A program made the position numbers and the translations under genes. A stretch of 64,000 nucleotides of DNA, from the NCBI GenBank assembly GCA_036759545.1, contig DAIOUL010000004.1:6437-70436 (forward strand). The letters run 5' to 3'. The notes beneath the pieces are model-generated. The model was not told the origin of the DNA, made no database searches, and was given only the letters and a program-made list of their open reading frames with translations. Shown piece by piece: positions 24,545 to 33,918 of the stretch. Position 1 is the stretch's first letter; every line of letters starts with the position of its first letter. This stretch comes from 66-474 sp036759545 (GTDB lineage: Bacteria; Pseudomonadota; Gammaproteobacteria; Xanthomonadales; Rhodanobacteraceae).

Positions 24545-25420
24545 CTACTTATTCTGCGGCGTAACGTTCGCTCCGCCGATGTCTTTCATCAACGGCGAAT
24601 CGCGATCCAGCACGATCACCGCGTGGCCGTCGCCGAAGGTGTCGCGATACATCTGCAGGGCGCTCCAGAACTGGAAGAACTGCGGGTCCTTCGCGCTGGC
24701 CGCGGCGTAGATCTTCGCGGCCTGTGCATCACCCTCGCCGCGCGCGGCAGCGGCATCCTTCTGCGCTTGCGCCAGCAGCGATTGCGCCTCGTTTTCCCCA
24801 TCGGAGCGGATCGCCGCGGACTTGTCCTCGCCGGCAGCACGCAACGTCGCGGCCTGGGCCTTGGCGCTGGCCTGCATGCGCTTGTACACCGCGTCGGCGG
24901 CCTCATCGGGAAATTCCACACGCTCGATGCCGACCTCCAGAACCTGCACGCCCAGCCTTGCACGGGTTTCCGGGTCGACCAGCGTGCGCAACCGCGTGCC
25001 GATCGCGCCGTTGTCGCCGCCGATCAGATCGGCCAGCGTGTGCGCCTGCACCTGCGAACGCAGCGCGTCGTGGATCAGCGGCGTCATCTGCTGTGTGGCC
25101 TGCAATTCCTCGCCCGCGGTGGCGCGGTAGTAGGTTTGAGGATCGATGATGCGCCAGCGCACGTAAAAGCCGACCTGCACCGCACTGCCATCGCTGGTCT
25201 GAAAACCATCCGGCTCCGATTCGGTGACGATCGCGCGCGTATCGTACGCATCGGTGCTCTGCACAAACGGCAATTTGAAATGCAGCCCCGGCCCGAGCGC
25301 GGCACTTTCGATGCTGCCGAACTGCAACAGCAGCGCGGCATGGCCTTCGCGCACCACGAACACACTGTTGGCGGCGGCCAGTACCAGCAGCATCACGATC
25401 GCGGCGCCGAGCATCTTCAT
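24545..25420 (-). CDS. hflC: HflC, membrane SPFH protein modulating FtsH protease
   Basis: 291 residues from ATG 25418-25420. An N-terminal signal anchor (MLGAAIVMLLVLAAANSVFVV) is followed by an SPFH/band-7 domain: VREGHAALLLQFGSIE, PGLHFKLPFVQS, VQVGFYVRWRIIDPQTYY. The C-terminal helix is rich in Ala/Gln/Glu. With HflK it forms a large periplasmic cage around the FtsH AAA protease and regulates its access to membrane substrates. It overlaps hflK by 4 bases and ends the miaA-hfq-hflX-hflK-hflC series. Confidence 0.95.
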   Translation of the reverse strand: MKMLGAAIVMLLVLAAANSVFVVREGHAALLLQFGSIESAALGPGLHFKLPFVQSTDAYDTRAIVTESEPDGFQTSDGSAVQVGFYVRWRIIDPQTYYRATAGEELQATQQMTPLIHDALRSQVQAHTLADLIGGDNGAIGTRLRTLVDPETRARLGVQVLEVGIERVEFPDEAADAVYKRMQASAKAQAATLRAAGEDKSAAIRSDGENEAQSLLAQAQKDAAAARGEGDAQAAKIYAAASAKDPQFFQFWSALQMYRDTFGDGHAVIVLDRDSPLMKDIGGANVTPQNK

Positions 25421-26505
25421 GGCGTCCCGCCTTGCGGTTTTTGCACGGACGCGGGTTCGGACTTCTTTTCCGCAGCACCGCCGCTCGCGGGCGGCGCGGG
25501 CTTGGCCTCCGGCGCCGCTTGCGGCGGCAACTGCACCACCGCGCGGCCGGTGGTGTCGATCACCACGCGGCTGGCGCCCAGTACGTCCTGCATGGTCTGC
25601 AACCACAGGCGCCGGCGCGTGACATCCGGCGCGGCCTGATAGGCATTCAGGATCAGATCGAACCGCGCGGCCTCGGCCTGCGCGGTGGCGATCGTGTGCG
25701 TCTTGTATGCGTCCGCATCGGCACGCATCTGCGCGGCCTGCGCGCGCGCATCGGCCTGCAACTTGGCTGCGTCCGCCCGCGCTTCGCTTTCGGCACGCTG
25801 CGCATCCTCACGCGCGTTGCCGACATCTTCATACGCTCCGCGCACTTCCTGCGGCGCGAAGACGTTCTGGATGCCGACGTCGCTCACCAAGATGCCGCTG
25901 CCGTAATCGTCCAGCTTGCGCTGCAGATTGCTGCGGATCGCGTCGATCACCTTGTTGTCGCTCTTGCCCATCAACTCCGGCAGCGTTTGCGTGCCGATCT
26001 GCGCGCGCACGGCGGAAAGCGTGGCCTGACGCATCGCGTCCTCCGGATCGCGCACCGCGAACAGGAATTTGCGCGCATCGGTGACGCGGTACTGCACGTA
26101 GAAATCCACCAGCGCGATCTGGCCGTCGTGCGTGAGCATGCGGATCTGATCGCTGACGGTGCGCGCGCGGCCGGTGTCCACCTTCAGCACCTGCGCGAAC
26201 GGGCGCGGCAGGTGCGCGTGCAGGCCCGGCGCGAGCGTGCGCTGGTATTGACCGAAGCGCAGCACGATGCCGGTTTCACGCGCATCGATCAGGGTCCACG
26301 AACCCGCCGCGAACCAGATCAGCACCGCCAGAACGATCAGCGCGAGCAGGCCGGCCGGGCCGCTGCCGAAGGGACCGAGGCTGCGGCGCAGGCGTTTCAG
26401 TTGCGCTTCCAGATCGAAGCCGTTGCCCGGACGGTTGGGGCGCTGCCCCGTGCCCCAGGGCTCGTTCGGCTCGCGCGGTTTTTCGCCGGGCTCTTTCCAG
26501 GGCAT
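25417..26505 (-). CDS. hflK: HflK, membrane SPFH protein modulating FtsH protease
   Basis: 362 residues. A proline/glycine-rich cytoplasmic N-terminus (EPGEKPREPNEPWGTGQRP) precedes a single transmembrane segment (LLALIVLAVLIWFAAGSW), then a band-7 domain (ETGIVLRFGQYQRTLAPGLHAHLP) and a long Ala/Gln-rich helix (about residues 230-280). The C-terminal tail is Pro/Ala-rich. Partner of HflC; translationally coupled by a 4-base overlap. Confidence 0.95.
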   Translation of the reverse strand: MPWKEPGEKPREPNEPWGTGQRPNRPGNGFDLEAQLKRLRRSLGPFGSGPAGLLALIVLAVLIWFAAGSWTLIDARETGIVLRFGQYQRTLAPGLHAHLPRPFAQVLKVDTGRARTVSDQIRMLTHDGQIALVDFYVQYRVTDARKFLFAVRDPEDAMRQATLSAVRAQIGTQTLPELMGKSDNKVIDAIRSNLQRKLDDYGSGILVSDVGIQNVFAPQEVRGAYEDVGNAREDAQRAESEARADAAKLQADARAQAAQMRADADAYKTHTIATAQAEAARFDLILNAYQAAPDVTRRRLWLQTMQDVLGASRVVIDTTGRAVVQLPPQAAPEAKPAPPASGGAAEKKSEPASVQKPQGGTP

Positions 26506-26585
26506 GCTCTAAGTTCAACGAAGAACGCGCGACAAGGTCGCAAACGGCTGCAAGTTTACCTCACGTCGCTTCGCACCGCCCCAAT

Positions 26586-27911
26586 TCAGTGCGATGGGGA
26601 CCCCAGCAGCGGCTTCAGATACCGCGCATCGCTGCGCAGTTCGCCCGCCAGCGGCGCCAGCATCGCGCGCGGCGCGTCGATCGCCAGCGTCCAGCCGTGT
26701 TCGTCGTAGTGTTCGTCCGTCACCGCGCCCAGCTCGATCAGCTTGGCGCGCAGCCGGCCCGCTTCGTGCGGCAGGCGCAATTCGGAACGCACCCGCCCGC
26801 CCGAAAGCCTGTCGCCGATCGCGTCGCGCAACAAATCCAGACCATCACCCGTGGCGGCGGAAATCCAGACGCGCGAAGACGAATTCCCTGCATCGCGATC
26901 GATGCGCGGTCGCGCGTGAATTTCGCCATCCAGCAAATCGAGCTTGTTGAATACCAATAATTGCGGCACTTCGCCCGCACCGATCTCGCGCAACACGTCA
27001 TCGACCACCGTGATCAACTCGTCGCGCTCCGGATCGGCCGCATCGACGACGTGCAGCAGCAGATCGGCGTCGCGCGCTTCGGCCAGCGTGGCGCGAAAGG
27101 CCGCGATCAGATCGTGCGGCAATTCGCGGATGAAACCGACGGTATCGGCCAGCACCGTCGGGCCGCAACTCAGGCCCTCGAGGCGATGCACGGTCGGATC
27201 GAGCGTCGCGAACAACTGGTCCGCCGCGTACGCGTTGCCTTGCGTCAGCGCGTTGAACAGCGTGGACTTGCCGGCATTGGTGTAGCCGACCAGCGCCACG
27301 CGCGGCAGAGTGTTGCGCAGGCGCGCACGGCGCTGCTGCCCGCGCTGCACGCCGACCTTGTCGATGCGCTCCTGCAATTTGTCGACGCGCTTCTGCAACA
27401 GGCGGCGGTCGGTTTCCAACTGTGTTTCGCCGGGACCACGCAGTCCGATCGCGCCGCCGCGCTGGCGTTCCAAATGCGTCCAGCCGCGCACCAGACGCGT
27501 GGACATGTGTTTCAACTGCGCCAGTTCGACTTCCAGCTTGCCCTCGTGCGAACGCGCGCGCTGCGCGAAGATGTCGAGAATCAAACCGGCGCGATCGACC
27601 ACGCGTACGCCGAGATGTTTCTCCAGATTGCGCTCCTGCACCGGCGTGAGCGCGTGATCGACCAGCACCAGATCGGCTTCCAGCACGCGCACTTTCTCCA
27701 GCACCTCGTCGGCTTTGCCGCTGCCGATGTAGAAGCGTGGATTGGGCGCATCCACGCGCGCGCTCACCTGATCCAGCACCTGCGCGCCGGCGGATTTCGC
27801 CAGTTCGATGAATTCCTGCGCGCGGCGTTGTGCGTCGCCGTCGCCGCGCGAGTAAGGCGTCACCAGCAGCGCGCGTTCGCCCTTGCGGTTGCGTTCGAAA
27901 AAAGAGTTCAA
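26586..27911 (-). CDS. hflX: HflX, ribosome-associated GTPase
   Basis: 441 residues. The N-terminal HflX domain contains FYIGSGKADEV and VDHALTPVQERNLEK; a coiled region GPGETQLETDRRLLQKRVDKLQERI precedes the G domain. G1 is GYTNAGKST, G2/G3 LFATLDPTVHRL with DTVGFIRELPH, and G4 FNKLDLLD. HflX splits or rescues stalled 70S ribosomes under heat stress. The start overlaps the hfq stop by 4 bases, the standard gammaproteobacterial arrangement. Confidence 0.96.
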   Translation of the reverse strand: MNSFFERNRKGERALLVTPYSRGDGDAQRRAQEFIELAKSAGAQVLDQVSARVDAPNPRFYIGSGKADEVLEKVRVLEADLVLVDHALTPVQERNLEKHLGVRVVDRAGLILDIFAQRARSHEGKLEVELAQLKHMSTRLVRGWTHLERQRGGAIGLRGPGETQLETDRRLLQKRVDKLQERIDKVGVQRGQQRRARLRNTLPRVALVGYTNAGKSTLFNALTQGNAYAADQLFATLDPTVHRLEGLSCGPTVLADTVGFIRELPHDLIAAFRATLAEARDADLLLHVVDAADPERDELITVVDDVLREIGAGEVPQLLVFNKLDLLDGEIHARPRIDRDAGNSSSRVWISAATGDGLDLLRDAIGDRLSGGRVRSELRLPHEAGRLRAKLIELGAVTDEHYDEHGWTLAIDAPRAMLAPLAGELRSDARYLKPLLGSPSH

Positions 27912-28192
27912 ATCGCCGCGGTGTCCTCAGCGCTCGATGGAGCCGCCGCTCCGGTTTCGGCCCCTGATGTTTCGCCGTTGCCGATCTTGACGTTGCGGCT
28001 CGGCACCACTGTCGAGATCGCGTGCTTGTAGACCATCTGGCTGACTTGATTGCGCAGCAGCACCACGAACTGATCGAACGATTCGATCGTGCCCTGCAAT
28101 TTGATTCCGTTCACCAGATAGATCGCCACCGGCACGTGTTCGCGGCGCAAGGCATTCAAGAAGGGATCCTGCAGCGACTGGCTCTTGGACAT
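27908..28192 (-). CDS. hfq: RNA chaperone Hfq
   Basis: 94 residues. Sm1 motif QDPFLNALRREHVPVAIYLVNGIKLQGTIESFDQFVVLL and Sm2 motif MVYKHAISTVVPSR are complete, including the proximal-face Lys-His (YKHA) and rim Arg residues (ALRREH). A short Gly/Ala/Ser-rich tail of about 25 residues ends the protein. Forms a hexamer that matches sRNAs to mRNAs. 75 bases separate it from miaA, and it overlaps hflX. Confidence 0.98.
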   Translation of the reverse strand: MSKSQSLQDPFLNALRREHVPVAIYLVNGIKLQGTIESFDQFVVLLRNQVSQMVYKHAISTVVPSRNVKIGNGETSGAETGAAAPSSAEDTAAI

Positions 28193-28246
28193 TTCGGCGT
28201 CCCCTGCTTCTTATTGGTCCGGTTTGCTGGTCTGCTTCTGCGTCAG

Positions 28247-28266
28247 CTCCCGGCCTCCGCCGGGAG
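28247..28266. other. Hairpin in the miaA-hfq intergenic region
   Basis: Perfect 8-bp stem CTCCCGGC/GCCGGGAG with a 4-base loop, immediately after the miaA stop. No T-run follows on the minus strand, so it is probably an mRNA-stabilising or attenuating hairpin rather than a full terminator. Confidence 0.55.
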
Positions 28267-28267
28267 A

Positions 28268-29254
28268 TCAAGCATAGCACTGCGCTAGTCGGGGCGTTCG
28301 CCCGCCGAGGAACAGCCGCAGCGCGACCGCCGCGCGTTCCGCACAATGCGGATCGTCCGGATCCAGCGTGCGCGCGCCGTGTTCGCCACGCAACCAGGTG
28401 AGTTGCCGCTTGGCGAGCTGGTTGGTGGCAAAAATCGCTCGCTGGCGGAATTCGTGTGCGTCGGTTTCGCCTTCGAGATGCGACCAAGCCTGCCGGTAAC
28501 CGACGGCGCGCAACGCGGGCAGATCCGGATGCAAGTCTCCGCGCGCGCGCAAGGCGCGCACTTCGTCCAGGAAACCGACTGCGAGCATCGCATCGAAGCG
28601 TCGCGCGATGCGCTCGCGCAGGCGATTGCGGTCCTGTGGAAGCAGGGCGAGCTTCAACACGCGATATGGGAACCGCACGCACGCGCCCCGTTGCAATTCG
28701 GATAACGGCCGATCCGTCAGTTCGATCACCTCCAGCGCGCGCTGGATGCGCTGCGCATCGTTGGATCGAATGCGTGCCGCCACTGCGGGGTCGAGTGCGG
28801 CAAGGCGCGCGTGCAAAGCGGGCCAGCCGAGTCGTTGCGCATCTTGCGAGATACGTCCGCGCAATTCCGGATCGGCTTCCGGCAAATCGGAAAGCCCACG
28901 GTGCAGCGCACGGAAATACAAACCCGTACCGCCGACCAGCAGCGGCACACGCTTCGCATCGCTGATTTCGCGCATTGCTTGCAGCGCGTCTTCCCGGAAG
29001 CGCGCGGCCGAATACGGTTCGCACGGATCTCGGATATCGATCAACCGGTGCGGATGATGCGCCAGCGTAGCCTTGTCCGGCTTGGCCGCGCCGATGTTCA
29101 AGCCCCGATAGACCAGCGCCGAATCCACGCTGATCAAGTCCAGCGGAAAACGATCCGCCAGTGCGCAGGCCAGCGCGGTCTTGCCCGAAGCGGTGGGACC
29201 CATCAGGAAAATCGCGGGTGGGCGGGTATCGATCGCGTGCAAAGAATCCGGCAT
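28268..29254 (-). CDS. miaA: tRNA dimethylallyltransferase MiaA
   Basis: 328 residues. The P-loop is GPTASGKTALA (about 19-29). ISVDSALVYRGLNIGAAKPD is the substrate-binding segment (most relatives read DSMQVYRGMDIGTAKP), and RIQRALEV plus AVGYRQAW follow. Transfers the isopentenyl group to A37 of tRNAs reading U-starting codons. First gene of the miaA-hfq-hflX-hflK-hflC cluster; its upstream 141 bases are shared with a divergent EAL gene. Confidence 0.96.
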   Translation of the reverse strand: MPDSLHAIDTRPPAIFLMGPTASGKTALACALADRFPLDLISVDSALVYRGLNIGAAKPDKATLAHHPHRLIDIRDPCEPYSAARFREDALQAMREISDAKRVPLLVGGTGLYFRALHRGLSDLPEADPELRGRISQDAQRLGWPALHARLAALDPAVAARIRSNDAQRIQRALEVIELTDRPLSELQRGACVRFPYRVLKLALLPQDRNRLRERIARRFDAMLAVGFLDEVRALRARGDLHPDLPALRAVGYRQAWSHLEGETDAHEFRQRAIFATNQLAKRQLTWLRGEHGARTLDPDDPHCAERAAVALRLFLGGRTPRLAQCYA

Positions 29255-29395
29255 TGGAGCATTCTAGGCGCCCCGTGCGGCAGTGCCGCTTTACACGATG
29301 TCAGTGCCGCAGTTTGATAGACCGACGTTCGAGGCCTCGCCGCCGAATCATGGCTGCGGCGAGATTGGCTTGAGTTCCTTTAGGGTACGCAGGCG

Positions 29396-31435
29396 ATGAA
29401 CGCAGGGCATGGTCTCGAGCTGGTGCTGTACGTCGCGCAGGCAGGCTGCGCGGTCGCGCAGGCGGGCATCTTCGCGTACTACTACCGCGTCTCGCGGCTC
29501 GAATACCTGCGGCTGTGGGGCTTGTCGTTCATTGCGCTGGCGCTGTATCTGGTCGCGGCGCTGATCTCGACCGATCTGGGTGAACCGCCGCTGGGTTCGG
29601 CAGCCCTGCGCATCGCGGTGAGCGCCGCATCCTTGATCGCCGCGTACCTGCAGATCGCGCTGCTGGCGCTGGGCACGATCGCGGTGCTGGGCCGGCGCCC
29701 GCCCACGCCACGCCAGGTTTGGGGTTTGCTGGGAATTTCGGTCCTGCTGGGCCTGATCACCGCGCTGCTGTTCGCGGGCCCGCCTTCGGTGTCGATGCAG
29801 CGCGTGGTGTTGCGCAGCGCGCTGCGTTATGCGTTGACCGGCGCGGCCTATCTGATCGTGGCGATCCTGTTGTGGCGGCGCGCGCGGCGTTCGGGTCTGG
29901 GCGCGCGTGTGGCGGCGTTCGCGGTCGGCGCTTATGGCGTGCAACTGCTGCACGCACTGGCGATCCTGATCGCGGAGGGCGAGTTCGGCGCGCACATCGG
30001 CTGGGCGCCGTACATCGGCGTGCTGGATCTGATCGCGCAACTGTTCATCGGCTACGGTCTGGTGGTGTGGTTGCTGGAAGACGAACGCCTGCGCTACGAA
30101 CGCGCCGACACCGCGCTGCGCCGCTTGCGCGATTTCGATCCGGTAACGGGTTTTCCCAATCGACGTCGTTTGCTGTCTGATCTGGAAGCCATGCTGCGCG
30201 GTACCAACCAGCGTACGGCGGCGCTGCTGGTGCGCATCGATCAGGCCGACATGCTGAGCAGTTCGCTGGGCGTGGTCGCGGCCGAAGCGGTGATGGCGCA
30301 GGCGGCCGAGCGCGTCGAGGAATGCGCACAGCCCGGCTGGCCCCGGCCGGCGCGCCTGTCCGAATGGCGGCTGGTGCAGATCGTGCCGCACGTGCACACC
30401 ACCGATGATCTCGCCGAAGCCGCCGACAACATGTTGGCGGTGTTGCGCGCGCCGTTCTTCAGCGGCAGCCGCGAGCTTGCGTTGTCGGCCAGCATCGGCA
30501 TCGCGCTCTCGCCCGGCGACGCCGGCCAGGCCGCACCGCTGATCGCTGCGGCCGAGGCCGCGGCGCAACTGGCGCGCGACGAGGGCGGCAACCGTTTCCA
30601 TTTCTATTCGACCGAAATGAACTCGCTGGTGCTGACGCGCTTGGGTTTGCAGGCGGAATTGCGGCGCGCGTTGGTGCGCGGCGAATTCGAGTTGTATTTC
30701 CAGCCGCTGCTGGCCGCGCGCAACCACCAGTTTGCCGGTGCCGAGGCGCTGGTGCGCTGGCGACATCCCAAACGCGGTCTGCTGGCTCCGGATATGTTCA
30801 TCGGCGAAATGGAACGGCTGGGCATGATCGAGGATCTCGATCGCCATGTGCTCGAACGCGCCTGCCGCGAAGCGCAGCAGTGGCGCGCGCACGACGGCAA
30901 GCCGCTGACGGTGGCGGTGAACATTTCTACACGCAGTTTCCAGCGCGAACATTTCCCGGAGTTGGTTCGCGCAGTGCTTGCTGCGACGGGACTGGATCCG
31001 CAACGGCTCGAGCTCGAGGTGGTCGAATCCGGCGCGCTGGACGACATCGATCGCGCGACCGAGTGTCTGACGCGGCTGCGCGCGCTGGGCGTGGGCGTGT
31101 CGCTGGATGATTTCGGCACCGGCTATTCGTCGTTGAGCCACCTGCGCGCGCTGCCGGTGGATTGCCTGAAGATCGATCGCAGCTTCGGCAACGAGGTACT
31201 GGTCGATCCGCGCACCGCGGCGATCGTGGCGGCGATCGTGACGTTGGCGCACAGCCTCGGCCTGGAAGTGACGGTCGAAGGCGTGGAGAACGCCGCGCAA
31301 CTGGGTTGGTTCGAGCAGCACGGCGTGGATCGGCTGCAGGGCTATCACTTCGCCCGGCCGATGGATGCGGAGCGCTGGCGTGCTTTGCAAGACGCGCAGG
31401 ACGCCCTTTCCGTCGCCGGCGGCACGGGTGCATGA
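29396..31435 (+). CDS. Membrane-bound c-di-GMP phosphodiesterase: EAL domain with degenerate GGDEF
   Basis: 679 residues. About seven transmembrane segments fill residues 8-225. A GGDEF-fold domain (about 250-410) starts DFDPVTGFPNRRRLLSDLE, but the GGDEF signature position reads RLSEWRL (around residue 322), so cyclase activity is unlikely. The EAL domain (from 420) keeps AEALVRWRHP (Glu450), NISTRSFQ, LEVVESGALDD, DDFGTGYSSLSHL and DCLKIDRSF, that is, the metal-binding and catalytic residues. Predicted to degrade c-di-GMP, with the membrane region sensing an unknown input. Stand-alone gene. Confidence 0.9.
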   Translation: MNAGHGLELVLYVAQAGCAVAQAGIFAYYYRVSRLEYLRLWGLSFIALALYLVAALISTDLGEPPLGSAALRIAVSAASLIAAYLQIALLALGTIAVLGRRPPTPRQVWGLLGISVLLGLITALLFAGPPSVSMQRVVLRSALRYALTGAAYLIVAILLWRRARRSGLGARVAAFAVGAYGVQLLHALAILIAEGEFGAHIGWAPYIGVLDLIAQLFIGYGLVVWLLEDERLRYERADTALRRLRDFDPVTGFPNRRRLLSDLEAMLRGTNQRTAALLVRIDQADMLSSSLGVVAAEAVMAQAAERVEECAQPGWPRPARLSEWRLVQIVPHVHTTDDLAEAADNMLAVLRAPFFSGSRELALSASIGIALSPGDAGQAAPLIAAAEAAAQLARDEGGNRFHFYSTEMNSLVLTRLGLQAELRRALVRGEFELYFQPLLAARNHQFAGAEALVRWRHPKRGLLAPDMFIGEMERLGMIEDLDRHVLERACREAQQWRAHDGKPLTVAVNISTRSFQREHFPELVRAVLAATGLDPQRLELEVVESGALDDIDRATECLTRLRALGVGVSLDDFGTGYSSLSHLRALPVDCLKIDRSFGNEVLVDPRTAAIVAAIVTLAHSLGLEVTVEGVENAAQLGWFEQHGVDRLQGYHFARPMDAERWRALQDAQDALSVAGGTGA

Positions 31436-31444
31436 AGCTGCGCG

Positions 31445-31474
31445 TTCCGTGCGCGAAAGCGCTGCGCTTATAAT
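31445..31474 (+). promoter_or_regulatory. Probable promoter of tdh-kbl
   Basis: Perfect -10 TATAAT (31469-31474) with a weak -35 TTCCGT (31445-31450) 18 bases upstream. It lies 34 bases before the tdh ATG (31508), which is preceded by GGAGAG. Confidence 0.6.
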
Positions 31475-31507
31475 TTGGTAATCACAGCCGCGCGCCGGAG
31501 AGCATCC

Positions 31508-32542
31508 ATGCCGCAGATGATGAAGGCGCTCGTCAAGCGCGAACCTGCCAGAGGCATCTGGATGGACGAAGCGCCGGTGCCCGAGCCCGGCCCGAACGAG
31601 GTGCTGATCAAGGTCGAGAAGACCGCGATTTGCGGCACCGATCTGCACATCTACAACTGGGACGAGTGGGCGCAGCGCACCATCAAGCCCGGCCTGGTGA
31701 TCGGCCACGAATTCGTCGGCCGCATCGCCGCGATCGGACCGGGCGTGCGAGGCTACACAGTCGGGCAACGCGTCTCCGCCGAAGGCCATATCGTCTGCGG
31801 CATGTGCCGCAACTGCCGCGCCGGACGCCCGCATCTGTGTCCCTACACGGTCGGCATCGGCGTCAACCGCAACGGCGCGTTCGCCGAATACATCGTGATG
31901 CCCGCCTCGAATCTGTGGCCCATTCCGGACGCAATTCCTTCCGAACTCGCCGCGTTCTTCGACCCCTACGGCAATGCCGCGCACTGCGCGCTTGAATTCG
32001 ACCTGATCGGCGAAGACGTGCTGATCACCGGCGCGGGGCCAATCGGTGTGATTGCCGCGGGCATCGCGCGGCATGTCGGTGCGCGCAACGTGGTGGTCAC
32101 GGACGTCAACGACTATCGCCTGAAGCTCGCCGCCGACATGGGCGCGACGCGCGTGGTCAATGTTTCCAAGCAATCACTGAAGGATGTCGTCGCCGATCTG
32201 CACATGGAAGGTTTCGATGTCGGTTTGGAGATGAGCGGCAACCAGCGCGCCTTCAACGACATGCTCGACGTGATGTACCCCGGCGGCAAGGTCGCCTTGC
32301 TGGGCCTGCTGCCGAAGGGCGCGGGCATCGACTGGGACCGCGTCATCTTCAAGGGACTTGTCATCCACGGGATCTACGGCCGGCGCATGTACGAGACCTG
32401 GTACAAGATGACGCAGATGGTGCTGACCGGTTTTCCGCTGCATAAGGTACTGACGCATCAAATCGCGATCGAGGACTTTCAGAAGGGTTTCGACCTGATG
32501 GCGTCGGGCAACTGCGGCAAAGTCGTTTGCTCCTGGAATTGA
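31508..32542 (+). CDS. tdh: L-threonine 3-dehydrogenase
   Basis: 344 residues from ATG 31508 with GGAGAG upstream. Zn-dependent medium-chain dehydrogenase: catalytic zinc site KTAICGTDLHIYNWDEWA and GHEFVGRI, structural zinc Cys cluster CGMCRNCRAGRPHLC, Rossmann motif GAGPIGVIAAGIARH. Oxidises threonine to 2-amino-3-ketobutyrate with NAD. Directly followed after 8 bases by kbl, the next enzyme, so together they convert threonine to glycine and acetyl-CoA. Confidence 0.97.
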   Translation: MPQMMKALVKREPARGIWMDEAPVPEPGPNEVLIKVEKTAICGTDLHIYNWDEWAQRTIKPGLVIGHEFVGRIAAIGPGVRGYTVGQRVSAEGHIVCGMCRNCRAGRPHLCPYTVGIGVNRNGAFAEYIVMPASNLWPIPDAIPSELAAFFDPYGNAAHCALEFDLIGEDVLITGAGPIGVIAAGIARHVGARNVVVTDVNDYRLKLAADMGATRVVNVSKQSLKDVVADLHMEGFDVGLEMSGNQRAFNDMLDVMYPGGKVALLGLLPKGAGIDWDRVIFKGLVIHGIYGRRMYETWYKMTQMVLTGFPLHKVLTHQIAIEDFQKGFDLMASGNCGKVVCSWN

Positions 32543-32550
32543 GAATTCAT

Positions 32551-33753
32551 ATGACTTACGCAGCGCAGGAACGCCTCAGCGAAGAACTCGATTCCATCCG
32601 CGACAGCGGATTGTTCAAGCACGAGCGCATCATCGTTTCGCCGCAGTCGGCGGAAATCACCTTGCAGGATGGCCGCAAGGTCCTGAACTTCTGCGCCAAC
32701 AATTATCTGGGACTGGCGGATCATCCGCGCCTGATCGAGGCCGCGAAGAAAGCATTGGATACGCACGGTTTCGGCATGGCGTCGGTGCGCTTCATCTGCG
32801 GCACGCAGGATCTGCACAAGGAACTCGAACGAAAAATCGCGAAATTCTTCGGCACCGATGACGCCATCCTCTACGCAGCCTGCTTCGACGCCAACGGCGG
32901 ACTGTTCGAGCCGCTGCTGGGCGAAGAAGATGCGATCATCTCCGACGCGCTGAACCACGCGTCCATCATCGATGGCATTCGGCTGTGCAAAGCGAAACGA
33001 TTCCGTTACGCCAATTGCGACACCGCCGATCTCGAGAAGCAGTTGCAGGCGGCCGATGCGGCGGGTGCGCGCAGCAAGCTGATCTCCTCCGACGGCGTGT
33101 TCTCCATGGATGGTTTCATCGCGCCGCTGGATCGCATCACCGCACTGGCTCAGCAATACAACGCGATGGTGCACATAGACGAATGCCACGCGACCGGTTT
33201 CATCGGCAGGACGGGCCGTGGTTCGGCGGAAATTCACGGCGTGCTGGACCGGATCGACATCTTCACCGGCACGCTGGGCAAGGCGCTGGGCGGCGCGGTC
33301 GGAGGCTTCACCACAGGGCGCGGCGAAATCGTCGAGATGCTGCGCCAGCGCTCGCGGCCATATCTGTTCTCGAATTCGCTGCCGCCGCACGTGGTGGCCG
33401 CAGCGATCGAGGTGTTCGAGATGCTGGGCGAAGCCGATGATCTGCGCGAAAAGCTCGCGGATAACACGCGCTACTTCCGCGAACGGATGACCGCCGCGGG
33501 TTTCGACATCAAGCCCGGCACGCATCCGATCGTGCCGGTGATGATCCGCGATGCGAAACTGGCGCAGGCATTCGCGGCGAAGCTGCTGGAACGCGGCATC
33601 TACGCGATCGGCTTCTTCTTCCCGGTGGTGCCGCAAGGCCAGGCCCGCATCCGCACGCAGATGTCGGCGGCGCATACGCGCGAGCACCTTGACCGCGCAG
33701 TCGAGGCATTCACCGCGGTGGGGCGTGAGCTGGGGTTGCTGAAGAGTCTCTGA
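32551..33753 (+). CDS. kbl: 2-amino-3-ketobutyrate coenzyme A ligase
   Basis: 400 residues from ATG 32551. Alpha-oxoamine synthase family, PLP-dependent: NNYLGLADHPRLIEAAK, GFGMASVRFICGTQDLH, HIDECHATGFIG and the PLP lysine in TGTLGKALGG. Cleaves 2-amino-3-ketobutyrate with CoA to glycine and acetyl-CoA. It forms an operon with tdh and is closed by the bidirectional terminator at 33871. Confidence 0.97.
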   Translation: MTYAAQERLSEELDSIRDSGLFKHERIIVSPQSAEITLQDGRKVLNFCANNYLGLADHPRLIEAAKKALDTHGFGMASVRFICGTQDLHKELERKIAKFFGTDDAILYAACFDANGGLFEPLLGEEDAIISDALNHASIIDGIRLCKAKRFRYANCDTADLEKQLQAADAAGARSKLISSDGVFSMDGFIAPLDRITALAQQYNAMVHIDECHATGFIGRTGRGSAEIHGVLDRIDIFTGTLGKALGGAVGGFTTGRGEIVEMLRQRSRPYLFSNSLPPHVVAAAIEVFEMLGEADDLREKLADNTRYFRERMTAAGFDIKPGTHPIVPVMIRDAKLAQAFAAKLLERGIYAIGFFFPVVPQGQARIRTQMSAAHTREHLDRAVEAFTAVGRELGLLKSL

Positions 33754-33775
33754 TGGACTGGCTTTATTGATGAGT

Positions 33776-33793
33776 GCGGCCAGGGACGGCCGC
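33776..33793. repeat. Short palindrome downstream of kbl
   Basis: GCGGCC-N6-GGCCGC within the 117-base stretch between kbl and the terminator. Possibly a remnant REP-like element; no other feature is seen there. Confidence 0.45.
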
Positions 33794-33870
33794 TTCTGGT
33801 CTCCATCCCCTCGAGTGCATCACGGCCCGACGTTGTTTGCAAAGGCAGCGATCAGGGATGAGCGCATAAA

Positions 33871-33896
33871 AAAAGCCCGGCTTGCGCCGGGCTTTT
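33871..33896. terminator. Bidirectional Rho-independent terminator between kbl and the OmpA gene
   Basis: AAAAGCCCGGC (33871-33881) pairs with GCCGGGCTTTT (33886-33896) around a 4-base loop. A-tract and T-tract flank both sides, so it serves kbl on plus and ompA on minus. Confidence 0.93.
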
Positions 33897-33918
33897 TCGT
33901 GCTGTTGCAGCGGTCGGA

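Noticed and set aside
29348..32173. 941-codon minus-strand open frame opposite the EAL gene and tdh
   Set aside because: Composition rich in Arg, Gln, His and Ala with no recognisable domain; it lies opposite strong genes on plus.
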